Source: Nipponacmea schrenckii (Eukaryota; Mollusca; Gastropoda; Lottiidae). Taken from it: a DNA stretch of 64,000 bases. Every line of letters starts with the position of its first letter. Within the stretch, counting starts at the first letter, position 1. Below are positions 13,555 to 24,630 of this stretch, in pieces. The notes below the pieces were generated by a model. The model worked only from the letters and a program-made list of their open reading frames with translations. It was not told where the DNA came from and searched no databases. The position numbers were made by a program, and so were the translations under genes. Location of the stretch: NCBI GenBank assembly GCA_030562195.1, contig JAUJPP010000012.1, positions 14,384,001-14,448,000 on the forward strand, in the 5' to 3' direction.

Positions 13555-14010
13555 GTAACAACCTAGGTTAGCAGCTAGGGTTAACAACATATGTTAATAG
13601 CTTGGGATAACAACTTGGGACAACAACTAGAAATAACAAATTTAGATAACAAATAGAGATAACAATTTAGCATAACAACTTGGGATATCAACTGAATATC
13701 AAATGGGTCCCACCTCTTTTTCTAAAAATTTAAGATAACAATTTAGCATGTGATAATAACTAAATTTTCTAACAATCTAAGATAACAATTTAGCATGTGA
13801 TAATAACTAAATTTTCTTACAATCTAAGATAACAATTTAGCATGTGATAATAACTAAATTTTCTTACAATCTAAGATAACAATTTAGCATGTGATAATAA
13901 CTAAATTTTCTAACAATCTAAGATAATAATTTAACATGTGATAATAACTAAATTTTCTAAAAATTTAAGATAACATTTTACAACTTAGGATATGGGTAAC
14001 AGTCCCACCT
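13555..14010. repeat. Two adjacent small tandem repeats (about 17 bp and 47 bp)
   Basis: 13555-13720 contains irregular 'ggataacaactt' units. From about 13725 to 13975 a 47-bp unit containing 'tagcatgtgataataactaa' recurs about five times; two successive copies at 13746 and 13793 give the period. No coding content. Confidence 0.85.
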
Positions 14011-14264
14011 CTTTTTCTCTTTTCTTGTAAAGTGTTGACATTTAGTATCTAACAAGACACAATATCTATCAATTAACTCAGAAAAGGTAAAGAAATGAAA
14101 TGAAAAGAAATTTAAGCAAAGGCTTACAGAAGTGGAATTTAACGAAGTGCCTTGCCAATACTTGTTAACATTACCGTTGTTTGTTTGCTACAAAATGAAG
14201 CCTAATTGCTCGCATTAACATAGCCATTCTGATCATTAGTCAGCTACGCGTGGAGAGGCGTCTA
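14011..14264. other. Non-coding spacer
   Basis: No feature recognised. Confidence 0.4.
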
Positions 14265-14560
14265 TTTTCCTACTATTTTAAAGGGATTGTAAAGCCGTTT
14301 TCTATACTTTTGTATGTGTATCCGAGACACTGATAGCATATATTCACACCATTCAGTCAGATGCTAGAAATAGTTTTAATTCAACCTTTGACTTCAATAC
14401 TGCTATAAATTATAAGAAGCTATATTGCGATAGTAACATCATAAAAAATTATGGTTTAGTGGAATTGCAAGAACAACAAACGTCTCACTGAAAATTTAAA
14501 AGGTGCAAATCAATGTTTTCAGTGTCCCTGATAAACAGAAAAAGTTTAGAAGACCCGAAT
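14265..14560. mobile_element. MITE family C, second copy
   Basis: The left end 'aaagggattgtaaagccgtt' followed by 'tatgtgtatccgagacactg' matches the copy at 10692. The right end 'cagtgtccctgataaacaga' followed by 'aaagtttagaa' is its approximate inverse. The interior is non-coding. Boundaries are approximate. Confidence 0.5.
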
Positions 14561-14889
14561 ACTAATTGTTTTTCTTCACAGGAGCAGCTGTCATTTTTTA
14601 CAGCCATTCTATCCAACATGATATTAATGAACACAGCCCCATTCTCTACGGACTAATTTACCCACAGAAAGATAAGCTGTGAACAAGCCACAATGCTCAT
14701 TATTGTCAGGTTTTTTTTCTTCTTACTTTTTTTTTCTTTCTTACTTTTTAAATTCTTGGATTGAAGTATTTAGGTGCCGTACAGAATTTAAATACAATGC
14801 TTTAAAGTTTCTAGGTCCATGAGTTTTAGAAACCCTGTTTACTGTCATGTTTTGCCACCGTCTACTTCACAAGTTTAAGAAAAAATCCT
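14561..14889. other. Non-coding spacer with T-rich tract
   Basis: Contains a pyrimidine-rich run at about 14708-14748. No element or exon recognised. Confidence 0.4.
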
Positions 14890-15610
14890 CACCCAATTAG
14901 CAACTAGGTTTTGATTTAAAACTAGGTTTTGATTTACAAATAGGTTTGGTTTCGATTTATAACTAGGCTTGCTCGCTAACCTGAGGGTCCAGGGTTCAAT
15001 CCCGGCAAAGGTCGAGATTTTTCAGCCCGGTTTCCCCTTGTCAGTGATGCAGGTCGTAGGGACTGACATGGAAAATGGGTCTAGTCGTTCGGATGGGACA
15101 ATAAACCGAGGCCCCGTGTGCTACAGGCTGTGCACGTTAAAGATCCCTCGACAGTTGGAAATCGCAAAAAGAGTAGGCTAATGCCGCTGTCCTGGCAAAA
15201 TTTCCCTCATTGCACACTGCATGGCGTTGCCCGTCTTCATTAGCCCATAAGGTACAGAAGAGTAAGACGTAAAACTCCATTCATTTCATTTCATTTTTTT
15301 CGTTTCGATTTCCAACAGGTTTTGTTTCGATTTACAACTAGGTTTCAATTCACAACTAGGTTTCGATTTACAACTAGATTTCGGTTTAGAAATAGGTTTC
15401 ATCACCGTCTTGATCTACAACTTTTAGAAACAAACCGCACCCAATTTAAAACTAGGTTTCGATTTACAACTAGTTTTCGATTAACATCTAGGTTTCGTAA
15501 CTGTCTTGATCTAAGCCTTTTAGAAACGAACCTTACCAGATTTACAACCAAGTTTCACCACCGTCAAAATTTACGAGTTCCAACCCTCTTTACCATTAAG
15601 TTTTGTCACC
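14890..15610. repeat. Minisatellite of about 18-20 bp, split by a SINE
   Basis: Units such as 'aactaggtttcgatttac' run from about 14895 to 14966 and resume at about 15301 in the same phase and orientation. The intervening segment is a SINE. A second-level pattern adds 'atcaccgtcttgatctacaa' blocks near 15400, 15495 and 15550. A 101-codon frame (15322-15627) is a periodicity artefact rich in Arg/Phe/Thr. Confidence 0.88.
14967..15300 (+). mobile_element. SINE, 5'-truncated copy of the main family
   Basis: The sequence starts inside the tRNA-like head (just after the A box) with 'gctcgctaacctgagg', keeps the B box 'gggttcaatcccgg' (about 14993), and runs through the whole body to an ATTTC-type tail at 15300. 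It closely matches the - strand copy at 10717-11082. Truncation at the 5' end is expected for incomplete reverse transcription. The 70-codon frame inside it is not a gene. Confidence 0.87.
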
Positions 15611-17415
15611 CTTGGACCACGATTTAAGAAACAAATATTGTGTTGCATTCGTGTGTTAGATCAATGTCAATAGAAAATCAGTTTATTGGAGCTGCCACCT
15701 GAAACGACTAATTGGGATTTTCACGACGGGAAAAGAACTAATTTAAAAGCTAATTGTGAAAACAATGCCAGCAGGAATAAAACTAAGCAATTTGTGGAAG
15801 CTTTGACACATGTGTCTTATTGTTCATTAGTTTAAAATTACAAGTTTTCAAATCTTCAATTTGTCTTAATGTCTCAAACGGGATTATAGACTTTACTTGT
15901 CGACTTGTCCCTTTTATCACCCATTATCTATATAATTATTCTTCCTTTCAAGGGATTCTGTGCCATAGAAAAAAATAATTTAGGAAAATCATGAATGTTA
16001 TCATATCTTCAAAGTACTTAAGTACACATATTAAGTGCTACAGGAGCTTATATCATCATGTAGAAGTATAAACTACAGATTTCAGCATTTGTTAACTTTT
16101 GTAATGGTGTGACCACAGAGCTGCAGGATTTTGAATAATTCCGACCTTGACTTTCGAAAGTTGCCCCTTTTCATACCCCTAGATTTGAGAGGCTAGCACC
16201 GCAACTTATTTTCAAAGTATATACGTCAAAATTATCTCATTTCATTTTCTACTTGGTTAATGTGTTATCAGAAGTTGGTACTCGCTCTCTTGCCTTTATA
16301 TGTGTATCAATGACCCTTTTTTATTTCTATTTGGGATATTCTAATTTTTTCCAAGGCCTGATGGTTCCTGGAATTCAAAAAAGACATAAGCATACACTGC
16401 AAAGCCAAATCAGTCTCATTCATGGACAGCCATAAATTGTCACTTTTTTTGAGTGTTTTTCTATTTGAAGAATAGAAGAGAAGAGAAGAGAAAAGCTAAC
16501 TTGAATTTTCTACAATTTCTCTTGTTTCTATCGTTCCTCTGGATCCACGCAACGTCAAATTTACACCTTCAAACTCCCGTATCTTAGCAATGTCAAGTTA
16601 TTTCACACTGAGACTAATACCTTGACTGCAATGTCCACCTTTTTGTAAATGTAGATATATGATTGAATCTCCTCCATTATTCCAGTCTCATTGTAAATAA
16701 TATCACAAATTTATTTTAAACATAACTTTAAACCTGTGCCAGTGCCTTCTGTTGAATAGTGACAAGTTACCAATAGTAACTGGTTTCTTTTCAACCACCC
16801 TAATCACCCACATCTACAGCGAGTGACAGCTTACAAAAGAAATAAAAATCTCTGTTATACCCAAGTTCATGGTAGACTCAATCCTCAATAGCCTTAAAAT
16901 ACCGAACTTCTTTCATTTTGAATTTACTGCATTGACTCTTTATACTAATGCTTCTTAATTTATTATAGGTACATGAAAATATTTTGATTTTATCTTTAGA
17001 TGATTATTGATATATCAGAAGAAAATTAACTCTTATATTTTCAGCTATTTCAGTTGAAGAAATTCGATACTATCACAGATAATATTTTAGAGACATCTAA
17101 TTATCTTAACCTTTAACTTGCGCATTGTTATTTAAAATAATTTGACCTAGGCCAGTGCTTTTATGAGACTATGTTCTTATCACCATCAAACACAAATATA
17201 TCACAAGGTCTATCTAAGTCGGCCTTGACCTTGCTGTTCGTGGAACTAGGGTTTATTCAATGAAGAGGTAAAAGCTATGTGTTTTGTATCTCTACTATAT
17301 TTTTTAACTTTCTTAGATAAATCAGCTACTGAAAAGAAGTGTCATTTATGAGTAAGCCTAGCCTAGCAACTTCTTATAATAAATTCTTAAGATAGGACAT
17401 AAATTATATTATATG
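15611..17415. other. Non-coding, one MITE-like end
   Basis: Mostly unique AT-rich DNA. At about 16616 the phrase 'taataccttgactgcaatgt' matches the end of the small MITE at 58889. A short 'agaagagaagag' run lies at 16475-16490. The 60-codon frame at 16253-16435 has no recognisable domain. Confidence 0.45.
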
Positions 17416-17454
17416 TATATGTCTATATATGTATTTGTCCCATATTTTAGTTTC

Positions 17455-17625
17455 ACTTTCACCTGGTTAAGCTTATAGCCTATGCATGGTTTTATAATGT
17501 ATCATAATGACTGTACCAAATGGTTAAGCTTATAGCCTACATAATGATTTTATCATTTTCATTCAGGTTTTTATATATGTATCATAATGACTGCACTTTG
17601 TATGATTATCACAGGTCTACTACTT
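17455..17625. repeat. Imperfect duplication of about 60-100 bp
   Basis: The phrases 'tggttaagcttatagcctat' and 'gtatcataatgactg' each occur twice (near 17463/17521 and 17500/17579), indicating a local duplication beside the larger array to the right. Confidence 0.6.
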
Positions 17626-17629
17626 GATA

Positions 17630-19355
17630 ATCTAAAGATTGTGATCAAGGTTGACATGTAAACAAGTTGACTAAATAGGTCTATAAAGTATCATCCTTAT
17701 ATCTAAGGATTGTGATCCAGGTTGACATGTAAACAAGTTGACTAAATAGGTCTATAAAGTATCATCCTAATATCTAAGGATTGTGATCAAGGTTCACATG
17801 TAAACAAGTTGACTAAATAGGTCTATAAAGTATCATCCTAATATCTAAGGATTGTGATCAAGGTTCATATGTAAACAAGTTGACTAAATAGTATCATAAA
17901 GTATCATCCTAATATCAAAGGATTGTGATCAAGGTTCACATGTAAACATGTTGACTAAATGTGTCTATAAAGTATCATCCTAATATTTAAGGATTGTGAT
18001 TAAGGTTGACATGTAAACAAGTTGACTAAAAAGAATCAATAAAGTAACAACCTGATATCTAAGGATTGTGATCAAGGTTGACATGTAAACAAGTTGACTA
18101 AATAGATATATAAAGTATCATCCTGATATCTAAGGATTGTGATCCAGGTTGGCATGTAAACAAGTTGACTAAAAAGGTGGTCTATATATCATCCTGATAT
18201 CTAAGGATTGTGATCCAAGTTGACATGTAAACAAGTTGACTAAATAGGTGGTCTATATATCAACCTGATATCTAAGGATTGTGATCCAGGTTAGCATGTA
18301 AACAAGTTGACTAAATAGATGGTCTATATATCATCCTGATATCTAAGGATTGTGATCCAGGTTGGCATGTAAACAAGTTGACTAAATAGGTGGTCTATAT
18401 ATCAACCTGACATCTTAGGATTGTGATCAAGGTTGGCATGTAAACAAGTTGACTAAATGGGTCTATATATCATCCTGATATCTAAGGATTGTGATCCAGG
18501 TTGTCATGTAAACAAGTTGACTAAATAGGTGGTCTATATATCATCCTGATATCTAAGGATTGTGATCCAAGTTGACATGTAAACAAGTTGACTAAATAGG
18601 TGGTCTATACATCAACCTGATATCTAAGGATTGTGATCCAAGTTGACATGTAAACAAGTTGACTAAATAGGTGGTCTATATATCAACCTGATATCTAAGG
18701 ATTGTGATCCAGGTTAGCATGTAAACAAGTTGACTAAATAGATGGTCTATATATCATCCTGATATCTAAGGATTGTGATCCAGGTTGGCATGTAAACAAG
18801 TTGACTAAATAGGTGGTCTATATATCAACCTGACATCTTAGGATTGTGATCAAGGTTGGCATGTAAACAAGTTGACTAAATGGGTCTATATATCATCCTG
18901 ATATCTAAGGATTGTGATCCAGGTTGTCATGTAAACAAGTTGACTAAATAGGTGGTCTATATATCATCCTGATATCTAAGGATTGTGATCCAAGTTGACA
19001 TGTAAACATATTGGACTAAATGGGTCTATATATCATCCTGATATCTAAGAATTGCGATTCAGGTTGACATGTAAACAAGTTGACTAAATAGGTGGTCTAT
19101 ATATCATCCTGATATCTAAGGATTGTGATCCAGGTTGACATGTAAACAAGTTGACAAAAAAGGTGGTCTATATATCATCCTGATATCTAAGGATTGTGAT
19201 TCAAGTTGACACCTTTTAACAAGTCGACTAAATGGGTCTATACTTCATCCTGATATCTTAGGATTGTAATCCAGCATGGCATGTTAACAAGTTGACTAAA
19301 TGGGTCTATATAACATCCTGATATCTAAAGATTGTGATCCAGGTTGACATGCAAC
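17630..19355. repeat. Tandem repeat of about 71-74 bp with a 423-bp higher-order repeat
   Basis: Each unit contains 'atctaaggattgtgatcc', 'catgtaaacaagttgactaa' and 'tctatatatcatcctga'. There are about 23 units. A marked variant, 'catcttaggattgtgatcaa', occurs at 18411 and again at 18834. The units between these positions are reproduced in the same order, so a six-unit block of about 423 bp has been duplicated. Both edges of the array are more diverged. Confidence 0.95.
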
Positions 19356-19544
19356 CCTTGACTCATAACGATTCTATAGGCTATATAAATATTGAAATTT
19401 TTTATATTTAAATCAGATCAGAGTCTTTCATTTAGAGTTATAAACGTGTTTCCTGCGTTCCACAACATCGATCTCAAAATATTTATTAATAATTTATGTT
19501 ATATTAGATTTATTACTTATATAAATTGGTTGATTGTTTCATTT
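19356..19544. other. AT-rich flank of the nested element block
   Basis: The segment 'atgttatattagatttatta' (about 19497) resembles the AT-rich intron sequence found just right of the element block (about 28236) and before the TRIM exon. It may be part of the same original host intron. Confidence 0.35.
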
Positions 19545-21102
19545 TATATGCCCACATGAATATGTGGACGTATATTGTCGTTGCCCATGTCCGTTGGTCC
19601 AACAACATTTGTTGTAGACACTATAGAAGCTACAATTTTATATAGATCTTATGAAACTTGAAATAAGCATTGGAATTGATAAGATGGCGGTCAAATTTGA
19701 TTTTGCTGATTTTTCGATGACCGTTTTTTGAATTATTGCCCCTGCCTCTATATTTGTTGTAGACACAATAGAAGCTACAATTTTCAATGGATTTGAATGA
19801 AACTTTGTGTGAGCATTAGAATTGATAAGACAGCGGTCAAGTATGAATTTGAAGATTTTTCCATGAGTTATTGCCCTTGCCTTAGTAAAATCGCGTTAAA
19901 AATTTTTTGTGAGTGCAATAGAAGCTGAAATATTAAATGGATTTCGATGAAACTTATTGTAAGGATTGGAATTGATAAAACGCTGGTCAAGTGCGAATAT
20001 GACTATTTTTCAAAGAATGGTTTGCGAGTTATTGCCCTTGATTTAGTAATATAGCATCAAAATTTTATTGTGGGGTCAAAATTTTATTGTGGGTACAATA
20101 GAGGCTACAATTTTCAATGGACTTGGATGAAACTTGGTGTTAAAATTGAAATCAAGTTGAATTTGACGATTTTTCTATGCACGGCTTGCGAGTTATTGCC
20201 CTTGACTAAATAAAACCGCATCACAATTTTATTGTGGGTGCAATAGAGGCTACAATAATTTACAATGGATTTTGATGAAACTTGGTATGAGCATTGAAAT
20301 TGTTAAGGCAGTGGTCAAGTTCGAATTTGATGACTTTTCGATGAACAATTAATGAGTAATTGCCCTCGACTAAGTAAAATTGCGTAAAAATTGTTATTAT
20401 GGGTGCAATAGAAGCTACGATTTTCAATGGATTTTGATGAAACTTGGTATGAGCATTGAAATTGAAATTGATAAGGCAGTGGTCAAGTTAGAATTTGATG
20501 ACTTTTCGATGAACAATTAATGAGTAATTGCCCTTGACGAAGTAAAATTGTGTAAAAATTGTTATTGTAGATGCAATAGAAGCTACACTTTTCAATCGAT
20601 TTTGATGAAACTTGGTATGAGTATTGGAATTGATATGACTTAGGTCAAGTTCGAATTTGACGATTTTTTTTATGAACAGTTTTTGGGTAATGGCCATTGA
20701 CGTAGTAAAATCTTGTTAAAAATTTATTGTTGATGCAATAAAACCTACAATTTTCAAAGGATTTTGATGAAACTTGGTGTGAGCATTGGAATTGATTAGA
20801 CCTCAGTCAAGTTTGAATTTGACAATATTTCAATGAATGGTTTTGAGTTATTACCCTTGACTTAGTAAAATTGTGTCAATTTTCTATTGTGGTCGCAATA
20901 AGAAGCTTCAATTTTCAAAAGATTTTGATGGAACTTGGTGTGAGCATTTGAATTGATAAGACAGTAGTCAAGTTTGAATATGACAACTTTTTAAAAAAAA
21001 TATTTTTTGAGTTATTGCTCAAAAAACATTCTTTAAAAAAAATCGTCATATTCAAATTTAATGCTGCCAGTGGACGTATGTTACCTTGCCTGGCAAGCAA
21101 TC
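19545..21102 (-). mobile_element. Helentron/pearl-like non-autonomous element 1
   Basis: In - orientation, the 5' end at 21102 carries the hairpin 'cttgccaggcaag'-type motif followed by the equivalent of 'cccactggcagcat'. The 3' end at 19545 carries a palindrome, 'cccacatgaatatgtgg'. The interior is about nine ~160-bp core repeats with 'gagttattgcccttgactta' and 'gatgaaacttggtgtgagca'. Both flanks are T-runs. Non-coding. A ~40-bp-arm hairpin lies at 20973-21056 near the 5' end. Confidence 0.75.
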
Positions 21103-22419
21103 TTTTTTTAAATAACTTCGTCAAATTAATTCTTTCATTTATTTATTATTAATTTATTAAAGGTAGCTTGCCAGGCAAGTCATATCAATTTCAATACTCA
21201 TACTAAGTTTCATCAAAATCCAATGAAAATTGTAGCTTCTATTGCACTCACAATAAAATTTTGACGAGATTTTACTTATTCAAGGGCAATAACTAAAAAA
21301 ATGTTTATCGAAACATCGTCAATTTCAAACTTTACTGCCGTCTTATCAATTTCAATACTCATACCAAGTTTCATCAAAATCCATTGAAAATTGTAGCTTC
21401 TATTGCACCCACAATAAAATTTTGACGCGATTTTACAAAGTCAAGGCAATTACTTGCAAGCCGTGCACTTGATCGCTATCTTATTTATCAATTTCAGTAG
21501 CCTCTATTGCACCCACAATGAAATTTTGACACTATTTTACTAAATCAAGGGCAATAACTCGCTAACCATTCTTCGAAAAATAGTCATATTCACATTTGAC
21601 CAGCATTTTATCAATTCCATTCCTCACAATAAGTTTCATCGAAATCCATTAAATATTGCAGCTTCTATTGCACTCACAATAAAATTTGGACGCGATTTTA
21701 CTAAATCAAGGGCAATAACTCGACAACTGTTTATCGAAAAATAGTCAAATTCAAACCCTGACCACTGCCTTATCAATTCCAATTCACATATCAGGTTTTA
21801 TTCAAATCCATTGAAAATTGTAGCTTATATTGCATCAACAATCAATTTTGATGTAATGTAATTAAGTCAAGGGCAATAACTAAAGATAGCTTGCCAGGCA
21901 AGGTAACATACGCCCACTGGCAGCATTGAATTTGAAAAATAAATAGAGCAATGACTCAAAAACATTCACTAAATGGATATTGAAGTCAAGGGCAAAAACT
22001 CAAAAACACCCAAGTTTCATCAAAATCCTTCTATTGAACCCACAATAAAATTTTGACACAATCTTACTAAGTCAAGGCCAATAACTAAAAAACTGTTCAT
22101 CGCAAAATCTTCAAATTCGAACTTGACTGTTGTCTTATCAATTCCAATGCTCACACCAAGTTTCATTTAAATCCATTGAAAATTGTAGCTTCTATTTTGT
22201 CTACAACAAATATAGAGGCAGGGGCAATAACTCCAAAACTGTTTATCGCAAAATCGTCCAAATCGAACTTGACCGGCCACTTATCAATTCCAATGCTCAT
22301 ACCAAGTTTCATTAAAATCCATAGATAATTGTAGCTTCTATAGTGTCTACAGAAAATGAATTTTTACGCAATTTTACTTAGTCAAGGGCAATTACTCATA
22401 AACTATTCATCAAAAAATC

Positions 22420-23203
22420 GTCAAATTTGAATTTCTGATAAAAACTGTAGCCTATATCGTGGATATAACCCAAATTTGACGCGTTTTTACTAAGTCAAGG
22501 GCAATAACTCAAAATCTGTTCATTCGATAATTTCCATTTTAGAACTTGACCGAGATATCATCAATATATACATGTATACCAAGTTTCATTAAGATCGGAT
22601 AAAAACTGTAGCCTCTATCGTGGATACAACCCTAATTTGATGCGTTTTTACTAAGTCAAGGCAATAACTCAAAATCCGTTCATGCAATGATTTCCATTTT
22701 TGACCTTGACAGAGATATCATCAATATATACATGTATACCAAGTTTCATTAAGATCAGATAAAAACTGTAGCCTCTATTGTGGATACAACCCAAATTTGA
22801 CGCATTTTTACTAAGTCAAGTGCAATAACTCAAAAAACGTGCATGCGATAATTTCCATTTTCGAACTTGACCGAGATATCATCAATATATACATGTATAC
22901 CAAGTTTCATTAAGATCGAATAAAAACTGTAGCCTCTAATATGGATACAACCCTAATTTGACGCGTTTTTACTAAGTCAAGTGCAATAACTCAAAAACCG
23001 TTCATGCGATAATTTCCATTTTCGAACTTGACTGAGATATCATCAATATATACATGTATACCAAGTTTCATTAAGATCGGATAAAAACTGTAGCTTCTAT
23101 CGTGAATACAACCCAAATTTGACGCGTTTTTACTAAGTCAAGGGCAATAACTCAAAATCCGTCCATTCGATAATTTCAATTTTCGAACTTGACCGAGATA
23201 TTT
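22420..23203. repeat. 161-bp core repeats of element 3, left part
   Basis: Each unit contains 'actgtagcctctatcgtgga', 'tttttactaagtcaag', 'aataactcaaaa' and 'gagatatcatcaatatatac'. Successive copies differ by only a few bases. The same array resumes at 24377-24630 and 26815-27320 after the insertions. Confidence 0.9.
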
Positions 23204-23367
23204 CGTGCTTTCCCGGAACTACGAGATAGTAGTTTCCCCCCCTCTATCTAAATCTGCCAGTGCCAGGATATATGGCTGTCTCCCCGAGCGGGTGTAAGAA
23301 AACATTCATTTGAATCGTGTAGGCGACAGTACTTCTCGTTAAAACTGAGTTCTGAAACCACTTTTTA

Positions 23368-23455
23368 GGGTGGTGAATGGCTCAGTGGTTAGCGAGTTGG
23401 ACTGTCGTCTGCTAGGCGACTAGGTGCCGTGGGTTCGAATCCCGATCGGTGCGAG
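23368..23455 (+). other. tRNA-like SINE head, unit 1
   Basis: The internal Pol III promoter boxes are intact (A box about 23378-23388, B box about 23432-23442). The head resembles a serine-type tRNA in the 'tggactg..ctgcta' region, but no 7-bp acceptor stem can be formed. It is therefore a tRNA-derived SINE promoter and not a tRNA gene. Confidence 0.7.
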
Positions 23456-23649
23456 GAAATAAAAATTAGGTCTGATTCCTAGGCCCGTGCTTTCCCGGAA
23501 CTACGAGATAGTAGTTTCCCCCCCTCTATCTAAATCTGCCAGTGCCAGGATATATGGCTGTCTCCCCGAGCGGGTGTAAGAAAACATTCATTTGAATCGT
23601 GTAGGCGACAGTACTTCTCGTTAAAACTGAGTTCTGAAACCACTTTTTA

Positions 23650-23737
23650 GGGTGGTGAATGGCTCAGTGGTTAGCGAGTTGGACTGTCGTCTGCTAGGCG
23701 ACTAGGTGCCGTGGGTTCGAATCCCGATCGGTGCGAG
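23650..23737 (+). other. tRNA-like SINE head, unit 2
   Basis: Appears identical to unit 1, 282 bp downstream. Confidence 0.7.
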
Positions 23738-23931
23738 GAAATAAAAATTAGGTCTGATTCCTAGGCCCGTGCTTTCCCGGAACTACGAGATAGTAGTTTC
23801 CCCCCCTCTATCTAAATCTGCCAGTGCCAGGATATATGGCTGTCTCCCCGAGCGGGTGTAAGAAAACATTCATTTGAATCGTGTAGGCGACAGTACTTCT
23901 CGTTAAAACTGAGTTCTGAAACCACTTTTTA

Positions 23932-24019
23932 GGGTGGTGAATGGCTCAGTGGTTAGCGAGTTGGACTGTCGTCTGCTAGGCGACTAGGTGCCGTGGGTTC
24001 GAATCCCGATCGGTGCGAG
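23932..24019 (+). other. tRNA-like SINE head, unit 3
   Basis: Appears identical to units 1 and 2, a further 282 bp downstream. Confidence 0.7.
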
Positions 24020-24213
24020 GAAATAAAAATTAGGTCTGATTCCTAGGCCCGTGCTTTCCCGGAACTACGAGATAGTAGTTTCCCCCCCTCTATCTAAATC
24101 TGCCAGTGCCAGGATATATGGCTGTCTCCCCGAGCGGGTGTAAGAAAACATTCATTTGAATCGTGTAGGTGACAGTACTTCTCGTTAAAACTGAGTTCTG
24201 AAACCACTTTTTA

Positions 24214-24301
24214 GGGTGGTGAATGGCTCAGTGGTTAGCGAGTTGGACTGTCGTCTGCTAGGCGACTAGGTGCCGTGGGTTCGAATCCCGATCGGTGCGA
24301 G
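24214..24301 (+). other. tRNA-like SINE head, unit 4
   Basis: Same head. The unit carries one substitution upstream (near 24168). The fifth, partial unit stops before its head. Confidence 0.7.
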
Positions 24302-24630
24302 GAAATAAAAATTAGGTCTGATTCCTAGGCCCGTGCTTTCCCGGAACTACGAGATAGTAGTTTCCCCCCCTCTATCAAAATCCGTTCATTCGATAATTTC
24401 AATTTTCGAACTTGACCGAGATATCATCAATATATACATGTATACCAAGTTTCATTAAGATCGGATAAAAACTGTAGCCTCTATTGTGGATACAACCCAA
24501 ATTTGACGCGTTTTTACTAAGTCAAGGGCAATAACTCAAAAACCGTTCATGCGAAAATTTCCATTTTCGAACTTGACCGAGATATCATCAATATATACAT
24601 GTATACCAAGTTTCATTAAGATTTGATAAA

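Larger units (their letters stand above)
23204..24376 (+). mobile_element. Tandem array of a tRNA-derived SINE, 282-bp unit, 4.2 copies
   Basis: The phrase 'cgtgctttcccggaactacg' occurs at 23204, 23486, 23768, 24050 and 24332, exactly 282 bp apart. Each full unit contains a tRNA-like head with A box 'tggctcagtgg' and B box 'ggttcgaatcc'. Units are nearly identical; the only difference I see is C to T near 24168. A 47-bp stretch of the host core repeat (about 23154-23200) is repeated directly after the array (24377-24423). This is a head-to-tail amplification and not four independent insertions. Confidence 0.9.

Noticed and set aside
14969..15181. 70-codon ORF similar to one at 10827-11072 on the other strand
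   Set aside because: Both are translations of the same SINE family. The similarity is due to the repeat.
23368..24301. Four tandem tRNA genes
   Set aside because: The A and B boxes are perfect, but the bases before the A box and after the T arm cannot form an acceptor stem. The unit is a SINE.
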